DNA of 64,000 nt. Origin: Isoetes taiwanensis (lineage: Eukaryota; Streptophyta; Lycopodiopsida; Isoetales; Isoetaceae). The stretch lies in the NCBI GenBank assembly GCA_021234155.1, contig JAJEKV010000027.1, positions 10,430,716 to 10,494,715 of the forward strand, written 5' to 3'. The notes under the pieces are model-generated. The model made no database searches and was not told the origin of the DNA. It saw nothing but the letters and a program-made list of their open reading frames with translations. Every line of letters begins with the position of its first letter. Positions within the stretch are counted from its first letter, which is position 1. The translations under genes and the position numbers were made by a program. This document shows, piece after piece, positions 20,242 to 33,600 of the stretch.

Positions 20242-21481
20242 TTTATTAAATAAAGAATAGTGTTGAAAACTTGAGAGGTCTACTATTTTCCAACCAACCA
20301 TCTTTACATAAGAAAATAAAATATATACCCTTGGCTATAAAGTTCAATTTGTCTCCTTTCGGCCATGGAAAACCTCTACAATTTAGACACAATAAGAAGG
20401 CACATTCACTATTTGGAAGTAGGGGCTAGTGCAACAGAAGCCTGACCTATAGGACTAGTGCCAGCAGAACGAGTGTCAGCAAGGCTTGATTCATATACAT
20501 TTCTTCTTCAAGATTGGCATTCAAGGTTTGCTAATTCGAGATCATGCAGTATCTTGCCCTTTTAACTAATGGAGGAAATGTCTTTTAAATTGATTTCCTT
20601 TTTCCTAAAAAAATCAATCTCGCTTTCGATTTTCTTTTAGTGTTCTTCTGACCCAATTTTCCTACCTTCTATCCATTGTGTCTACTGTAGTCTCTGTGGA
20701 CGTTAATATTCAATCAATCTATCTATCTGTTTCTATTTGTCCTCTGTCTGTCTATCTGTCTGTCTATTTGTTTGTTTGTCTGTTTGTCTGTCGTAATGAC
20801 ATAACAATGCATGCCTCCCTCATTCTTGCACTTGTACCAACACATGTTTTGCTATGGAATGGTAGTAAGTAATAGAGTGTTCTCTCTTGTTTATTTTGGG
20901 CCTCTTACTCATCTAGTATGGGCGTAGTTAAGTGGGGATATATGCTTGCAGATATTTACTATGTATAGATAGAAGACCATGATGATACTCCACCTAAAAG
21001 TGGCTAGCCGTTGGAGTAATTTATTGCAGAAGATCCATGGAGTGTATAGTATATTTGTAATGAAGATGCACATATTGCTTTGTACGACATGCCATTTTCC
21101 TTAAGTTCACATAGATTTTTATGAGACGATTATAAATAACTAGCATTTACATCAAGAATTGGAATATGACAAGATCAATCAGAGAGCAAATTCATATTAC
21201 CATACAATATAAACACTAGGAAGTCATAGCTATCCCTAGCATCAATTTATTTCTTGTTATTATGATTACAATGATATAGTCGAGATTTAAAACCACGGTA
21301 GAGCATTGAATCTCCTCGTGAACCTGCTAAAGAGCAAATTTACTACTTCCAGTACAGTTTCAAATACGTAATAAATAGATGATGGAACTATATAAGCAGC
21401 GAGGGCTGTGTCTAGCACCATTTTATTTATTGTTATATTTACTAGCCTATAAGTACATGCTAGCAGAGATTACAAACCACA

Positions 21482-21736
21482 CTAGAAGCAGGTAATCTTA
21501 GGGCAAGGATTTTGACAAATACATCGCCCCCAGCGGCAAGTGCCACCTGAACATTTATAGCAATTCCCGGTGTCGCTTGACTTATGGCAAGATCGGCAAA
21601 ATTCGGAACAAGATGGAAGCAATGGGTTTATACAAGCATTGCCTTCTAAGCAATCCCCAGCTTGTGCTAACATTGTAGCAAAGGCAAAAGTGAGAACAAG
21701 AAGAACAAGAAAGACTTGAAGTGATTTGCCAGCCAT
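21482..21736 (-). CDS. Secreted 12-cysteine peptide, copy B
   Basis: 84 residues, MAGKSLQVF start, same signal peptide and all 12 cysteines at the same spacing as copy A. Differences are spread through the mature part (for example INPLLPS for IDPRLPS, SDTGNCYK for SVTGSCYR), with a charged-to-hydrophobic change in the tail. Because the frame and cysteines are kept in both copies while flanks have diverged, both may be functional. A TATA box at 21775-21784 is conserved. Confidence 0.85.
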   Translation of the reverse strand: MAGKSLQVFLVLLVLTFAFATMLAQAGDCLEGNACINPLLPSCSEFCRSCHKSSDTGNCYKCSGGTCRWGRCICQNPCPKITCF

Positions 21737-21859
21737 TGTTTTGAGATAGATAGGCTTGCCCTTACTATGCGCGTCTTATATACCACTTAGATGGCGGCCA
21801 GAAGATAAAATTTTACGACTTTTTGACCTCATAAAGAAGATGGGCGGCAAATCGGGCGG

Positions 21860-22181
21860 CCTGCTGTTGGGGTTTTTGTGGCCGGCAAATCGGACGGCCT
21901 GCTGTTAGGGTTCGTATTAGTTACACCAGCATTTGCGAGGGTCGGACTCTGGTTATTTTACAAGTATGATAAGCAGATAAGTTACTTGCATCTTCTTTGC
22001 AATTTCTTTAAATGCTTCTTTGCAGCTTCCTTATAGCTCTATGGAGCATATTTGTTTGTCAAACGTTTAAGCCAGTGCACCATTCAGTTATAGACAAAGT
22101 GGAGAACCTGCAGCCAAGTTATGTTGTTATTAGCTTCTAGATCAGATGACTGGGTATATTTCTTTACTACCTATTTCCTTA
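21860..22181. other. Spacer with no gene seen
   Basis: Contains a short direct repeat (GGCAAATCGGRCGGCCTGCTGTT, split over 21847-21905) just outside the duplication. Nothing else recognised. Confidence 0.5.
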
Positions 22182-22189
22182 GCTGTAGA

Positions 22190-22759
22190 CATAGTTGGGA
22201 GCAAACGCGTTTGCCCTTTTTTGCAAACGTTTGCAAACGTTGTTTGCAAACAGTGTTTGCAAACGTGTTTGCACATGACCCAAAAAATACTAAAGACCAA
22301 AATACCCAACAAAAAAAAAAAAAAAAAAAAATGACATTCCAAAAACGTAAATGTATTAGGTTCTACAAAAGTTTCCTTGTTCTACAATCTCAATCTAACA
22401 TTGATTTCATCTTTGGATCTGACATCTGACTCCGCCTATTCTTGTATTGTATTTCATTTTCCTGTATTCTTATTCTCCACTGTAAAATGCATGTAATGTT
22501 ATATAACACAGATCAGATGTAATCTCTTTAAACTTCTAAGACTTTAAAACATGTTTTGAGTCTCTCCTATTTCTGAAATCTTTGGATCTTTATGATGTTT
22601 ATGAGCTCTTTAAAATTCTGAAATTCTGAATGTATGAAGTATTTTTTGTATATGCATAATAGCAGATGCAAACAAGACGTTTGCACATTTGGTGCAAACG
22701 TTTGCAAACAGCGCAAACGTTTGCAAGCTTGCAAACGTTTGCGTTTGCTCCCAACTATG
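22190..22759. mobile_element. hAT-type non-autonomous transposon 1
   Basis: Terminal inverted repeats CATAGTTGGGAGCAAACG (left) and the complement on the right (CTCCCAACTATG) bound 570 bp. A perfect 8-bp direct repeat GCTGTAGA flanks it (22182-22189 and 22760-22767). Both subterminal zones carry clusters of GCAAACG/CGTTTGC in both orientations. An 8-bp duplication plus subterminal repeats are hAT features. No transposase frame. Confidence 0.92.
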
Positions 22760-22769
22760 GCTGTAGATC

Positions 22770-23250
22770 ACATGCTTTTGGTTTATATATGCATATTTGT
22801 TCAGGTTTCCATGGCTAATCTCAAATAACAAAGAGGGTACCCGTAATAGTGCAAATGATGTAGTATAGTTACTGTTCTGGTTCAACGCAAGTAAACGAAT
22901 TTGTTTCCTTAGGAAAAGTAACATAATTCTCTTCCAGTTTTGTTATCCTTCTTATTTCCAATCTATCTATTTGTCTGAACTTCATACCTGCTTGCGCATT
23001 ATCCCGTAGGTATTAGTTGAAGTATTTGAAACACTAGAATGGACACATTGGCTACAAGGGAGTAAAAAGAGAAGGAAGGAAGGCGAAACAAGAGTTTCAG
23101 TCATCTGAGAGCAATATCTTATTATTAGAATAGTCATTAAACATTTTCGATATTGCATATTCCCATTCAGCCCATCCAGGTAATGCTTAATTTTTGAGAG
23201 CCGTGCTGATGTAAATGTTCATACTCTCTCATATGGGATTAGAGCATTTG
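22770..23250. other. AT-rich spacer, no gene seen
   Basis: No frame, repeat or signal that I can support. Confidence 0.5.
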
Positions 23251-23253
23251 ATG

Positions 23254-24523
23254 TTAATTGCTTACGGTTGAGGAAAGGTGCTGCAACACTTGTCTATGTG
23301 AAGGAGATATGGATACCAGTATGCTGCAGTTATTTGGACAAGAGGATCTCCGGCAGTCACAATAGTTCAAACTTGTTACAATGCGGCTGTTTGTATTAAT
23401 TCCATTTTCACTAGGATTATTAATAATAACAAGGGTGTTATTATCAGCCAAATAGGTATTAACTGCTTCACATACAGTTTCTTTGGAATAGGATGCTGAT
23501 AAGTTATTATTATCCAGAGTTGAATTCGATGTTGGATGTTGAGAATTTGAAGTAGATTGACTGCAATCAATAGTCTTACCTTTGGAGGAACTTGGAACAT
23601 TTTTCATGTGCTGAATCTTTCCTTGCATTTTTCTAGTTAATAGACCACTCTTACCTTTCTGTTTAGTAGTCATATCCAAGAGAGAATAAGAGCCTTCCTT
23701 TTGGCCTTTGACCTCCAGAACGATATTGTTCAAAGTGGCATTCAAATTTGAAGTAGCAACATTCATACTCTTTTCAAGACTATTCTCCCTAACAATCATT
23801 TTGATACCACCATCCCTATGTTGTTTATTGTCAAAGGAATATTTCCTATCAAATCTACTATCATACTTACTCTCAGTATTCCATTGCACCTCCTTGCCTT
23901 TGTTTAAATTCTTCGCCTATTCCATTAACTTATCTCTTGCTTGCTTTTTCCTTAATATCCTTTTGAAACTACCATTCACTCTAGTTCATTCAAAATATTC
24001 ACTCTGAAGAGGGCAAGAAAATTCTGAGAATGGAGCTGATGCATCTCTGTTTTCTGCCAGTAGCTCTGCAGGTTATCTCCATCTATCCATTTTTGTTGCA
24101 ATATTTATTTCCATTGTTCCTGCCATCCATATTAATATCTAACCTGTCAATATTAACATTCTGGTTAATTTTAGTTTGATGCATCACAGGGTTGGTCCTT
24201 GTAAGATTATAACTTGTATTCCTGGAGGTGATTTTCTTCTCAATATAGTAAGAGTACCCATAGTGCCTGTGGTTGCATTTTTGGCAATGAGGGGGAAGAC
24301 CAGACCATCTCAAAGATACAGAAGACTTCTGACCAAAAGCATCAGTAAAAGGAATGGCCAGAGGAATATCCTTAGAAAGGTCAAGTTGCACAAAGGATCG
24401 TGGAGGTCTCAAAGGTGAATACTCAGTGGAAATATATGTCCCAATTGAATTGAAGAGAGCAAAGAAACATTCTTCATTCCAGTACATGGGATTTAATTCG
24501 CACAAGGTATTGAGGCAATGCAT
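23254..24523 (-). pseudogene. LINE ORF1-type fragment with CCHC knuckle
   Basis: The frame 24083-24523 has SFVQLDLSKDIPLAIPFTD followed by VSLRWSGLPPHCQKCNHRHYGY, which is the layout of plant LINE ORF1 proteins (DUF4283-like fold leading into a C-x2-C-x4-H zinc knuckle). The last zinc ligand is Y where C is expected. The downstream frame 23254-23889 is Asn/Ser/Lys-rich and may be the C-terminal region after a frame break. No reverse transcriptase follows, so it is a fragment. Confidence 0.55.
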
Positions 24524-24559
24524 AGATTTTGCATTTTATCAACCTCTAGCTTAGGATGC

Positions 24560-25647
24560 CATCTCAAGAAGGTCAGCTGGTAATTTTCAAAAGTTAGGGG
24601 GCCATAAATTTGCAGAGCGAGAATTCCCACATTCCATCATGATGAATGTATAATTTAGCCAGTAAACAGCATTGATGAGAACACCTTTATGGAGATTCAA
24701 ACAAAAGGCCTATAATTTATTCAGTCTCAAACCAGTTTTGCTAACGTTGACAATGACAAGCAGAATGACTCAAGGCTTTTATTTTAGAATGGACAATAGG
24801 CAAATCAAGAGAAATACCATGGTAAAGAAAAGAAACACATGGGGATGAGACACTTCCTTTAAATTTCTACTCAATTCAAGCTAGAAATCTTGATTGCCCG
24901 AGAAAATTGGCCAAGAAACATATTTGAACTGAAAGGAGGGAAAATGATTAAAAAAAACCAAGAAAATAGGCACTTCCCATTTTTCCCTCATCACGCATTT
25001 TGATATGGATGAGACTTTACATTTCTTTAGTGATGTTTAGTGATATCATTATTGATGTCATGCATGTGCATGTTGGTGAAGTTGTCTCTGCTACTAGGAT
25101 GGGGGCTACATGTGCATGTTGGTGAAGTTGTCTCTGCTACTAGGATGGGGGCTACATGGAGCTTTGTAAAGTGCAGAAGGCACGTCTCCAAAAGTAATGG
25201 GCAGTCTACAACATGTAGACAATAGGTCGGTCTTTTACCCTTGGATTGGTTATGTTTAGATAATCTGGCACAATTTTAGATTTATTGATTTTATTTGATT
25301 CTATTTTTTATTTTTGGGCTATTTCCCATGCTTTGTATGTCCCATGGCCCTTGTTGGTTTATGTGGACATTATCTATCTAGAATCTAGCATAATAACAAA
25401 GGGCTTCTTATGATTTTTTAATATGGTTTTGCAAGGCCATATTTCTCGAGGTCTATTAATCAGTATGTCTAGATTGCACACCATACTTTTCTTCTTTTTT
25501 TCACTAATTTTTACATGTGTCCCCTAATGGTTAGGTATATATTTTGTATGTATTTGTTAAATCCCATACAAACATCGATCCATCTCCCTTAGGGCAAGGA
25601 AAGAAAAAATTCCCTAACGCCAAAACCTATCGAATTCGTCATGTCGC
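24560..25647. other. Non-coding AT-rich stretch with a 46-bp direct repeat
   Basis: The phrase CATGTGCATGTTGGTGAAGT followed by TGTCTCTGCTACTAGGATGGGGGCTA occurs twice in tandem (about 25064-25155). Nothing else is recognised. Confidence 0.6.
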
Positions 25648-25763
25648 AATGCGTTTATACAAGCATTGCCTTCTAAGCAATCCCCAGCTTGTGCTAACAT
25701 TGTAGCAAAGGCAAAAGTGAGAACAAGAAGAACAAGAAAGACTTGAAGTGATTTGCTAGCCAT
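25648..25763 (-). pseudogene. 12-cysteine peptide gene, copy C (5' half only)
   Basis: Encodes the signal peptide and the first residues through GDCLEGNACI as in copies A and B, with the upstream TATA region conserved to about 25881. Homology stops abruptly at about 25648, so the cysteine-rich body is missing. Confidence 0.85.
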
Positions 25764-25881
25764 TGTTTTGAGATAGATAGGCTTGCCCTTACTATGCGCG
25801 TCTTATATACCACTTAGATGGCGGCCAGAAGATAAGATTTTACGACTTTTTGAGCTCATAAAGAAGATGGGCGGCAAATCA

Positions 25882-27303
25882 GCATAAACCAGCAGGAACA
25901 GCATGTGTCGACATGCAGCAGGAGCAGGCACGACACGATTTTGCAACAGAAGACCATGAAATGCGGCCTCCATAATTTTTTTTTTAAACCCTAACCCCCC
26001 TTTCTTGGTCAACCGCTGCCAAAATCATAGTCCAGAAATAATTTGCAAACCTTTTCACTCCCTTCCTAAAGCTTCATCACTAGAATTGCGAAATGTGTCA
26101 AATTTGCAACAACTGCATTTTTGAAGATGAATTATGGCCAATAAATTGTGCGCAATTGATATAATTCATAAAACAATCTGATCTTAGGCATGTGATTGGC
26201 AAACGAACACATGTAAGAAAAGAGTTGTTGCTGAATGTATTCACTGGGCTCTTGCTAAATGCATTCAATCCAACTTAGCAGCATATGAATCAAGCATCGA
26301 AAACGCAACAACTACAAACTGATCGCTCTCAGGGTCCTTACGAAAAATAGAAAATGCTAGAATAAAAGTTGGAACTAAGAAACATGCGAGCTCCAAATAG
26401 AAAAGAAAGTAGAAAGGCAACTTGAGACCTTAAAACAGAACGAAGGTAGTTTGTTCTGGCGTCCTTCCTTGCCTTCTCTACCATAGCAATGTGTAAATTT
26501 ACGGCCTTGATGATTCAGTGGCTAACAAGGCAGCCAATCTTAGGAGTACGTTGCACGCAGCTACTTTGACCCCTTGTGGAGAGTCTAGATTAACGAAGTC
26601 TAACAACTTCGAACTTCTCTAAGATACAAAAACTTTGGAAGGATAGAGAGACTTTTGTCATATTTAAGACATGGAAACCAAGCTCATGTCTTCATTTTAA
26701 CCAAATTATTTAGTGGTTCCAATTCTTTTTAAATAACTTATACCCGTTACCATGATACCAAAATGCTATCATGTCCATGGCTTCTCCTTGATTTGATGGA
26801 AATCAATGGTTGGCTTCTGCATGACACATGGTACTCTTTCCCATCCTTGCAGTTTGGAAGGGCTTGGTATAGAAATAAGATTTTTGCAATGGGAAGCTTA
26901 ATTGTTTAATGATATCTCTTGTAGCAAGCTTGTAAACTATGGTGGTTTTTAATGCCAATAGTTCTCTTAAATGTTATATATTTTGACATTGATATTCAAA
27001 TGTTATATTTCTGAATTTAGAAACCACGTGTGGAACTATTATGATTTAACCCTTAAATACAGGCCGTGTAAAACTTCAATGTCAAACTTGCAAAACTATT
27101 TCTTATTGCTCGGAATATTTTTCTTATTGTTTCTTTCCTGTATTTCATTATTTTTTTTTTTTTATAAATTATATTATTTCTTTGCTTATTCTAGTACTTT
27201 CATGGCTATTTTTGTATATCTATATAAACCCTTTTCTCTAATTTGTATACCACCTTTTCTTAGGCCCCGAAGGGGCCCTTTTTTTTTTTTGAATTAATAT
27301 AAA
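25882..27303. other. AT-rich stretch, no gene seen
   Basis: Contains a G/C hairpin GGCCCCGAAGGGGCC followed by a T run near 27262-27290; a like hairpin is at about 35676-35690. A 108-codon frame at 26971-27297 is hydrophobic low-complexity translation of AT-rich DNA and is not supported. Confidence 0.5.
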
Positions 27304-27330
27304 CTAGAAAATTGCCCACCATTGGTGGGC
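27304..27330 (-). mobile_element. Helitron 3' end (minus strand)
   Basis: On the minus strand: hairpin GCCCACC-AAT-GGTGGGC, six bases (AATTTT), CTAG, then T. This matches Helitron 3' rules. The element would extend to the right; its 5' TC end was not identified. Different family from the one at 19546. Confidence 0.65.
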
Positions 27331-30300
27331 TTTCTGTGTGATTATATCAAGGCAGTTCAAGCATGAAAAACATTAGTGGTTGTTTGAGCAGCTTCTTATG
27401 TTCAAAATGCAGTACATCGGAACTGAAATTGTGATCGGTGGGAGGTTGCTGGTGTTAATGAATATTTGATTATGTTTGCCTTGTAACTTAGTTAAAATGC
27501 CTCTATCAAGAATTATCAATTTATACATGTATTAGGCTCTCAAATATATTTGAAGTAGAAAAATCTAATTGTATTTTTTTTTAGTGTATGGTAAGACATG
27601 ATTGTGTAGTCTTTGTGCTTGGTGTTAGGATTTGTATTTTGTTTAATAGATTCTTTGATTTGTTGATGTATTGTATTGGATTAACATCTTGGATTGTGAT
27701 TTTTTGTCGGTCTTGATTCATGTAGTTGTTATGTTGTACAGACACTCGGAATATATGTGGAATCCATTTCGCTTTTGCTAAAATATGTTGGTATAATTTG
27801 CCTTTGTTATCCTAGAAAGAGATATTAAATTAGATTGTTATTGTTCAATAGGTTTGTTAGATATGGTATTTGTTGTACCTGTGTTCTTATTTCATGCAGT
27901 TCATTTGCATTGTATTCTAGAATGTTTTCTGCTTCGTCATTGAAGGCGGTGGCCCAAGTTTTGCCAGTAGAGTCTATCAATTTTGCATAGAGAATATATC
28001 TGCGGTGTGTATTCGTTTAGAATAAAAGCTTCATTGGTATATTGTTTAGAATTGAATTGTATTCATTAATTTTTGCCTTTTAGAAATTGATGTTTTGATG
28101 TAGTAGGTTTGACACCATGTTGTGCAGTGTAGCATATTTTCGGAGATAATTATTTCAGACCTGCAATTGAGGTCCTCATGTGCTATTGAGTTCCTTGACG
28201 TTAAATTCAATACTTTCACTAACTCAGAGGCACTATTGATTCTAATAGAAGTCCAACTGTAGACTATGTTTCTTAGTATGGTTTTGCCACCATGGAACTC
28301 CATGAGATTGCCAACCAAAGTAATTTGTTAGGAGCAGCTGGGAAGAATGAGGTGTGTCTATTTTACTTAGATCATTTAGATTCTTGTCTAAATATGGTCA
28401 TCATTCTTTCACAACACACTTTTGATCAAACTTCTTGACTCTTTCAATTCTTTTTAAGCCTTGAACTTTTTTTCTCCATATTTCAACTCTTTTTAATTGA
28501 GTCATCGACTGAGGAAGATAGAAAGTGCCAGAAAATTTGCTACAGTTTTCATCTTTATCTATCTTATTAAAGCATCGAAAAAGTCCAATGCCTGCTTACT
28601 AAAGGCACTTGGTCCTAGCCTTTCCGATAGATGTGAATGACTGGCTGCTCTGCATATATTCTATCGTAATGGTGTCAGACTTTATGTAACATTGCAGGAG
28701 TATTTTAAAAACGTGTCATGGCTGCAATGAGAAAGGTTTTCTTTTCTACAGTCATCTGCAATGAGAAAGGAACAAATAGTTGTTGTAAATTATCTCTTTG
28801 GATCAAATTTCGAAGGAATTTCGAGGGAAAAAATTAAGGACGTTTATATTCAAAGTGGTGAAATAGACTTGGCTAAAGTATGCCAAAAGTTGAGGTGAAA
28901 GCTTCTAATGTTTAGCTAAACTTTCTAAATTTTGCCACCTGTACTTTCTTACATTTGGCTAAACTTTTTATTAAAAAAAAAAATCTTCTATCTTTTGACT
29001 ATTTTGCACTAATTCAATACCTAAATATTAACTGACCATAATAAATATAAAGGCTATAGGATAACTTGGCTAAAGTACACTAAAATTTGACGTAAAAGCT
29101 TCTAAGTTTTGGCTAAACTTTCTAAATTTTGTCAGTTACACTTTCTTGCGATTAGCTAAAGTTGGACGAAATGGAGGAGGGGCGTGAAATAGACTTGGCT
29201 AAAATTTTATTTTTTTAAGCCCAAAAAGGGCCATAGTTTAGCCAATTTTTTTCCAAACAAGGCCAAAATTTCGCCATTTAGCTAAGTTTAGCCACTAAGT
29301 TTTTCCATGGCAAGAACCTATGATAGATTGCACGTATGGCATTTGTGAATTTCAGACATTTGTTGATGAATCTTTTTAATCCGTGCTAATCGGAGTTTAT
29401 ATATCCCTTACAGAGTTTGGAGACTAACCTTAAATGTGGCGAAAGCGTACAAGGAGATGTCGAATGTAGACGACAGCCGGAAGTCTTCATTACAAAAATA
29501 AACATTAGATCTTTGCTTTCATAATCTTAACTCTTATTGAATAGAAAGCATAGTAGAGTGATTACCCTAGATGGAATAGAAGTTGTCGCGAAATAGAATG
29601 CATCTATGACAAACCACCCTACAACCATCATTCATTTAAATTGGATTTATGCCAGGATTTTGGACCATTTTGGCACTGCAACTTTTTCCCGGGTTAGTAA
29701 ACTTGCATCGAGAATGTGACTTTTTTTTTATAGCAGCACAACATGATCACATTAAAAACATGTTTTATAGAATTATGAAAAAAGAAACTCCATTACATTT
29801 TGTAAGATTACAATGTTTCTCCACCAAACAACCTTCGTAGATAGTTCCTATGCTTTCCCTTGTTGACCACAATTGAACTCGTTGCACGTAATTTCTATCA
29901 AAGCTACAGGCACACAAAACACGTATTAGTTTTTCAAATGACATAGGAAATGATGTCGTAGCTAAAAAAGAAGAAAGAAGAGTAAGCTAAGAAAAAAAGA
30001 AAGAAAGCCGAAGCCATGTTGCCATGCTTTCTAAAATTGCATTGCAAAGTTTAAACCTCTTAGTTTGAAGCATGTGTATCGTTTCAAACATGGTTTCAAG
30101 ATAATATTACCTCAAAAATAAGTTTTTTCTAAGAAAGATATCAACTTGAAAATAGTTAAAAAAGGCAAGCCAGAGAATGAGTCTTTTCTTAGAAAGATAT
30201 CAATATGAAAATAGGTAAAAAAAACAATCTTTGTATATAAAAAAAGGAACAAACTTACCATTTTTACAGAGCTCTTTCAAATCTTTTCAAATGGGAAGCT

Positions 30301-30370
30301 GGAATCAATATCTATTCATTCCTAGTTTGAATCCTAAATTTGAATTTTCCTCTTTGTGCTTCCTCTTGCA
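27331..30370. other. AT-rich non-coding stretch
   Basis: No supported gene. Two related ~105-bp segments (28866-28975 and 29060-29165, each with CTTGGCTAAAGT...TTCTAAATTTTG) form a direct repeat, with GGCTAAA/TTTAGCC motifs continuing to 29300, perhaps a decayed MITE. Confidence 0.5.
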
Positions 30371-30605
30371 AGTTCTTGGTCGATCCCTATTAAATCCATT
30401 TTCTGCTTCTCTTTGTGCTTCATGTTGCACCTTCCTGATCGATCTATACCTTTTCTTTTCATCCTTTCACGCAGCAAATGGGCGAGTTGCAAGTTCTTGG
30501 TTGATCCCTATTAAACCCATTTTCTGCTTCTCTTTGTGCTTCCTCTTGCACGTTCTTGATCGATCCATAGCTTTTCTTTTCATCCTTTAGCGCAGCAGAT
30601 GGGCG
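30370..30605. repeat. ~60-120-bp tandem repeat
   Basis: Blocks such as TCTTGGTCGATCCCTATTAAA and CATTTTCTGCTTCTCTTTGT recur two or three times. Weak further copies appear near 30725. Confidence 0.75.
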
Positions 30606-33600
30606 ATTCGTGCCGGCTTTGATTCATATTTTATGTCTGCTTATCTGAAAATTTAAATCTAAAATGCATGAGCGAAATTGAAATTGAAATTTAGCCTTGG
30701 GCCCAAATTGTGTTTCTTTTCTGTGCTTCCTACCGCATCTTCTTGGTGGATCCATGGCTTCTCCTTTCATCTTTTCATATTGTAGTTGCGCTCCTTGGAT
30801 TCATCATGCAAAAGATCATCTGAATGGACACGATATATGGATCCTTCAGTTAGAAAGAGCATGATAAATGGAACGATGTTGAAAGATGCACCGAAATCCA
30901 GAATATTACCTGAGGCAAGAAGAAGCCCTGGACAGAAAGAATCTGGGACAAATCGTATTCGAGGTACGCCCAAGCCGCATTTCTGGTGAAGACCCAAGCT
31001 GCTTTGCAACAAACGAGTAGAATGCAAAAAGATAAGTTGGAAGTGATGAGACTCCATAGTTTGCAGCCAATCTCTTGCTCTGATACAGAAATATGCAAAT
31101 CTCTTGTTCTGATACAGAAATAGGAGCCGCAAATCTCTTGTTCTGATACAGAAATATGCAACCACTTGGTTCATGCTCTTGGCATCCATTTCGGCAGAGC
31201 TTCCAATCCATAACTGTGCAAGCCCAAGGCCTATCCAATCGCAAAGAGTAGTGGTTCAGAGCCTCACCATATTTGGAGGTTTGAAGCTTGGTTGGCGCCT
31301 CGAGAGCGATTCAGAGTGCCATCTCCAAAGCCATCTGCGCCATCTCCAAAGCCAACTGTGCCATCTTGAAAGCCATCTCCAAAGCCAGCTGCGGCAGTTC
31401 ACAGGTTCTTCTCAACACAAAATCTTTGCCAATACTCTTTCTATCAATGAACAGGGTATTTCTACTGCGACAAGAATTCCAACTGAGGGCATCGAGGGTG
31501 TTTTGAAGCAGCCAGGGTAAACTAACGACATGCTTGGTTAAATTGTATCAGAGGTACAATTATTATTTCTAAGAGTTGTCTTGGGCATGTGATTTTTTTT
31601 CTAGCAATCCATTGAATATGCCTTTTAACTTATTAGAATCTTGCTTTGAAATTTCCTTCCAGACTCTGTATTTTATGCCTCCCTGTGTCGTCCTCTAACT
31701 TGAAAGGTAATGAAAAGCTTTTACAAACAAGGGTTTTTTAGCAGTTTCTCAGCATCTGCGCTCCTAGATTATGTATTTTTTGTCTTCCAGGTTTTTCACA
31801 GTGAACATCTTTGTAGAAATCAACAAAGCTAAGGGGCTTACCGGCTTCATTGAGAATTTTTGAATTTATTGTTTAAATTTGGTTTTTTCGGCAAGTGAAA
31901 AACTTTTTGGATTTTTTTCTTCAGGCTTCTTTGTCTAAGGTTGTGAGGATTTTTGACGCCGGAAGATATTTCTAACTACTAAAAATTAAAAAAAATTACC
32001 TTGAATATGATTTTGGCAGGGCTTCTCTTTTCATGGATTTCCTTTTCTGGCAATCGAGGCATGCAGTCGTATGGAAGACACGTCCAGAACCTATTTGGCA
32101 TTATTGCAAGCCATTACCCTGGACAATGTCAGCCTTAGATGTTTTTATGCAATATGATTAGTCCGGCGAATAGATTTGTGGCATCCGAGTTTTTTTTTGT
32201 TGGAACAAAAAATAAAGCATCTGGGCTTCTCAACGATTCTGTATTTGTTCTTATGATGCCAGAGAAGATTTGCAATGCAAGTATTTGATGGCAAGGTCTG
32301 CATATACAAATAGTTGAAAAGGAACATTTAATACCTTTTGTTGAGGCATGCACACAATGTTTGTTTACTTGAATATTCCTGCCAAAAAACTCGCAAACTT
32401 TTAGAAAAAGAACATAATAATGCTCAAATATTAATTGATAGCTCATGTTTTATAGAATGCCCGACAATAAATAACATAGAAATTATGCATCCGTTACCAA
32501 TTATGCAAACCGCTACCAATTATGCATCCGTTACCAATTATGCAAACCTCAAACCTCATCCACAAATCTCCATGTCTTTCCAAGCATTTTGTTGACTTCC
32601 TTTTCTAATTTAATTATTCATTCACAGGCCTGTTATTACACCATCTAGTTACAGGACCAAAGTTTCTGTTTGGTCGACAGTACAGTTTGTATGGTAGGGT
32701 AAAACACGATCTGCATTCATGTACCAAACAGTAACCTACATCATTTGGTGGATGTGGATGTGGATGAATCTTTCTGCAATAGTCTTGAGAAATCTCAAGT
32801 GGTTGGTACCTACATAAAGACACATTAGTTATAATAGACAGAACTGAATATTGATCACCATTTAAAAAGGTGGCATTTGACATGCACAACACAGGAAAGT
32901 TTGACCCAAGAACACAGATAAAGACATATTCAAATGCATGGGGTAGGAATTTGAAATACATCGATGGATATAATTACAAAGGCAGCAGAAAGAATCTCAA
33001 ACTCCACATTGTGTTTGATTGCTTCGAAAATTAGTAGCCCAAGAAGAATTCAACCATTATGCAAAAAACATTGCCTGCATCTTTGCAAGAACATGCAATG
33101 CAAAACATGGAAACTTCTGCAAGACAAAGGATCCATAATTAGATTCCTTCTTTCAGCATCATTCACTATGCAGAGGTTGCAAAGAGGATCCCTTGTAGGA
33201 AGAAAGAGCAAGTCCTAGTAAAAAATTCAGAAACCTGATCATCGCCAAATTGATCTTTGTGTATGGGACGTACCCTTGCAACTTCAGCACCAAGAGCCTT
33301 CAAACATTTGTCCTTGCATAGAAGTTTCTTTGATTATAACTGCAATTCTTTACAGAGAACAGCAAGAAAAATAATTAAGATAACTTACCTTCTCTATGGT
33401 TGCATCGTCTAGAATGAACATGGAACTTACACTCATATGGAAAAGCCAGAAGTAAAGAAAAGGAAATAACACTATTGTCCTCGTGTCCAAGATGCCACAC
33501 TTAAGATTTGCTAAAATTTATTGAGTATCAACAATCAAGCTGGAACTATATTAGTATATTTACATAATGAGAAAGGGCTAGAAAAGCCAGAAGTAGAGAA

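Larger units (their letters stand above)
14406..21844. repeat. Segmental duplication, copy B
   Basis: Same order as copy A: LINE remnant, ATCT/GTCT microsatellite, 12-cysteine peptide gene. It has acquired three insertions absent from A (Helitron, 171-bp insert, MITE). Excluding these, the two copies are close to collinear with scattered substitutions. Confidence 0.9.
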
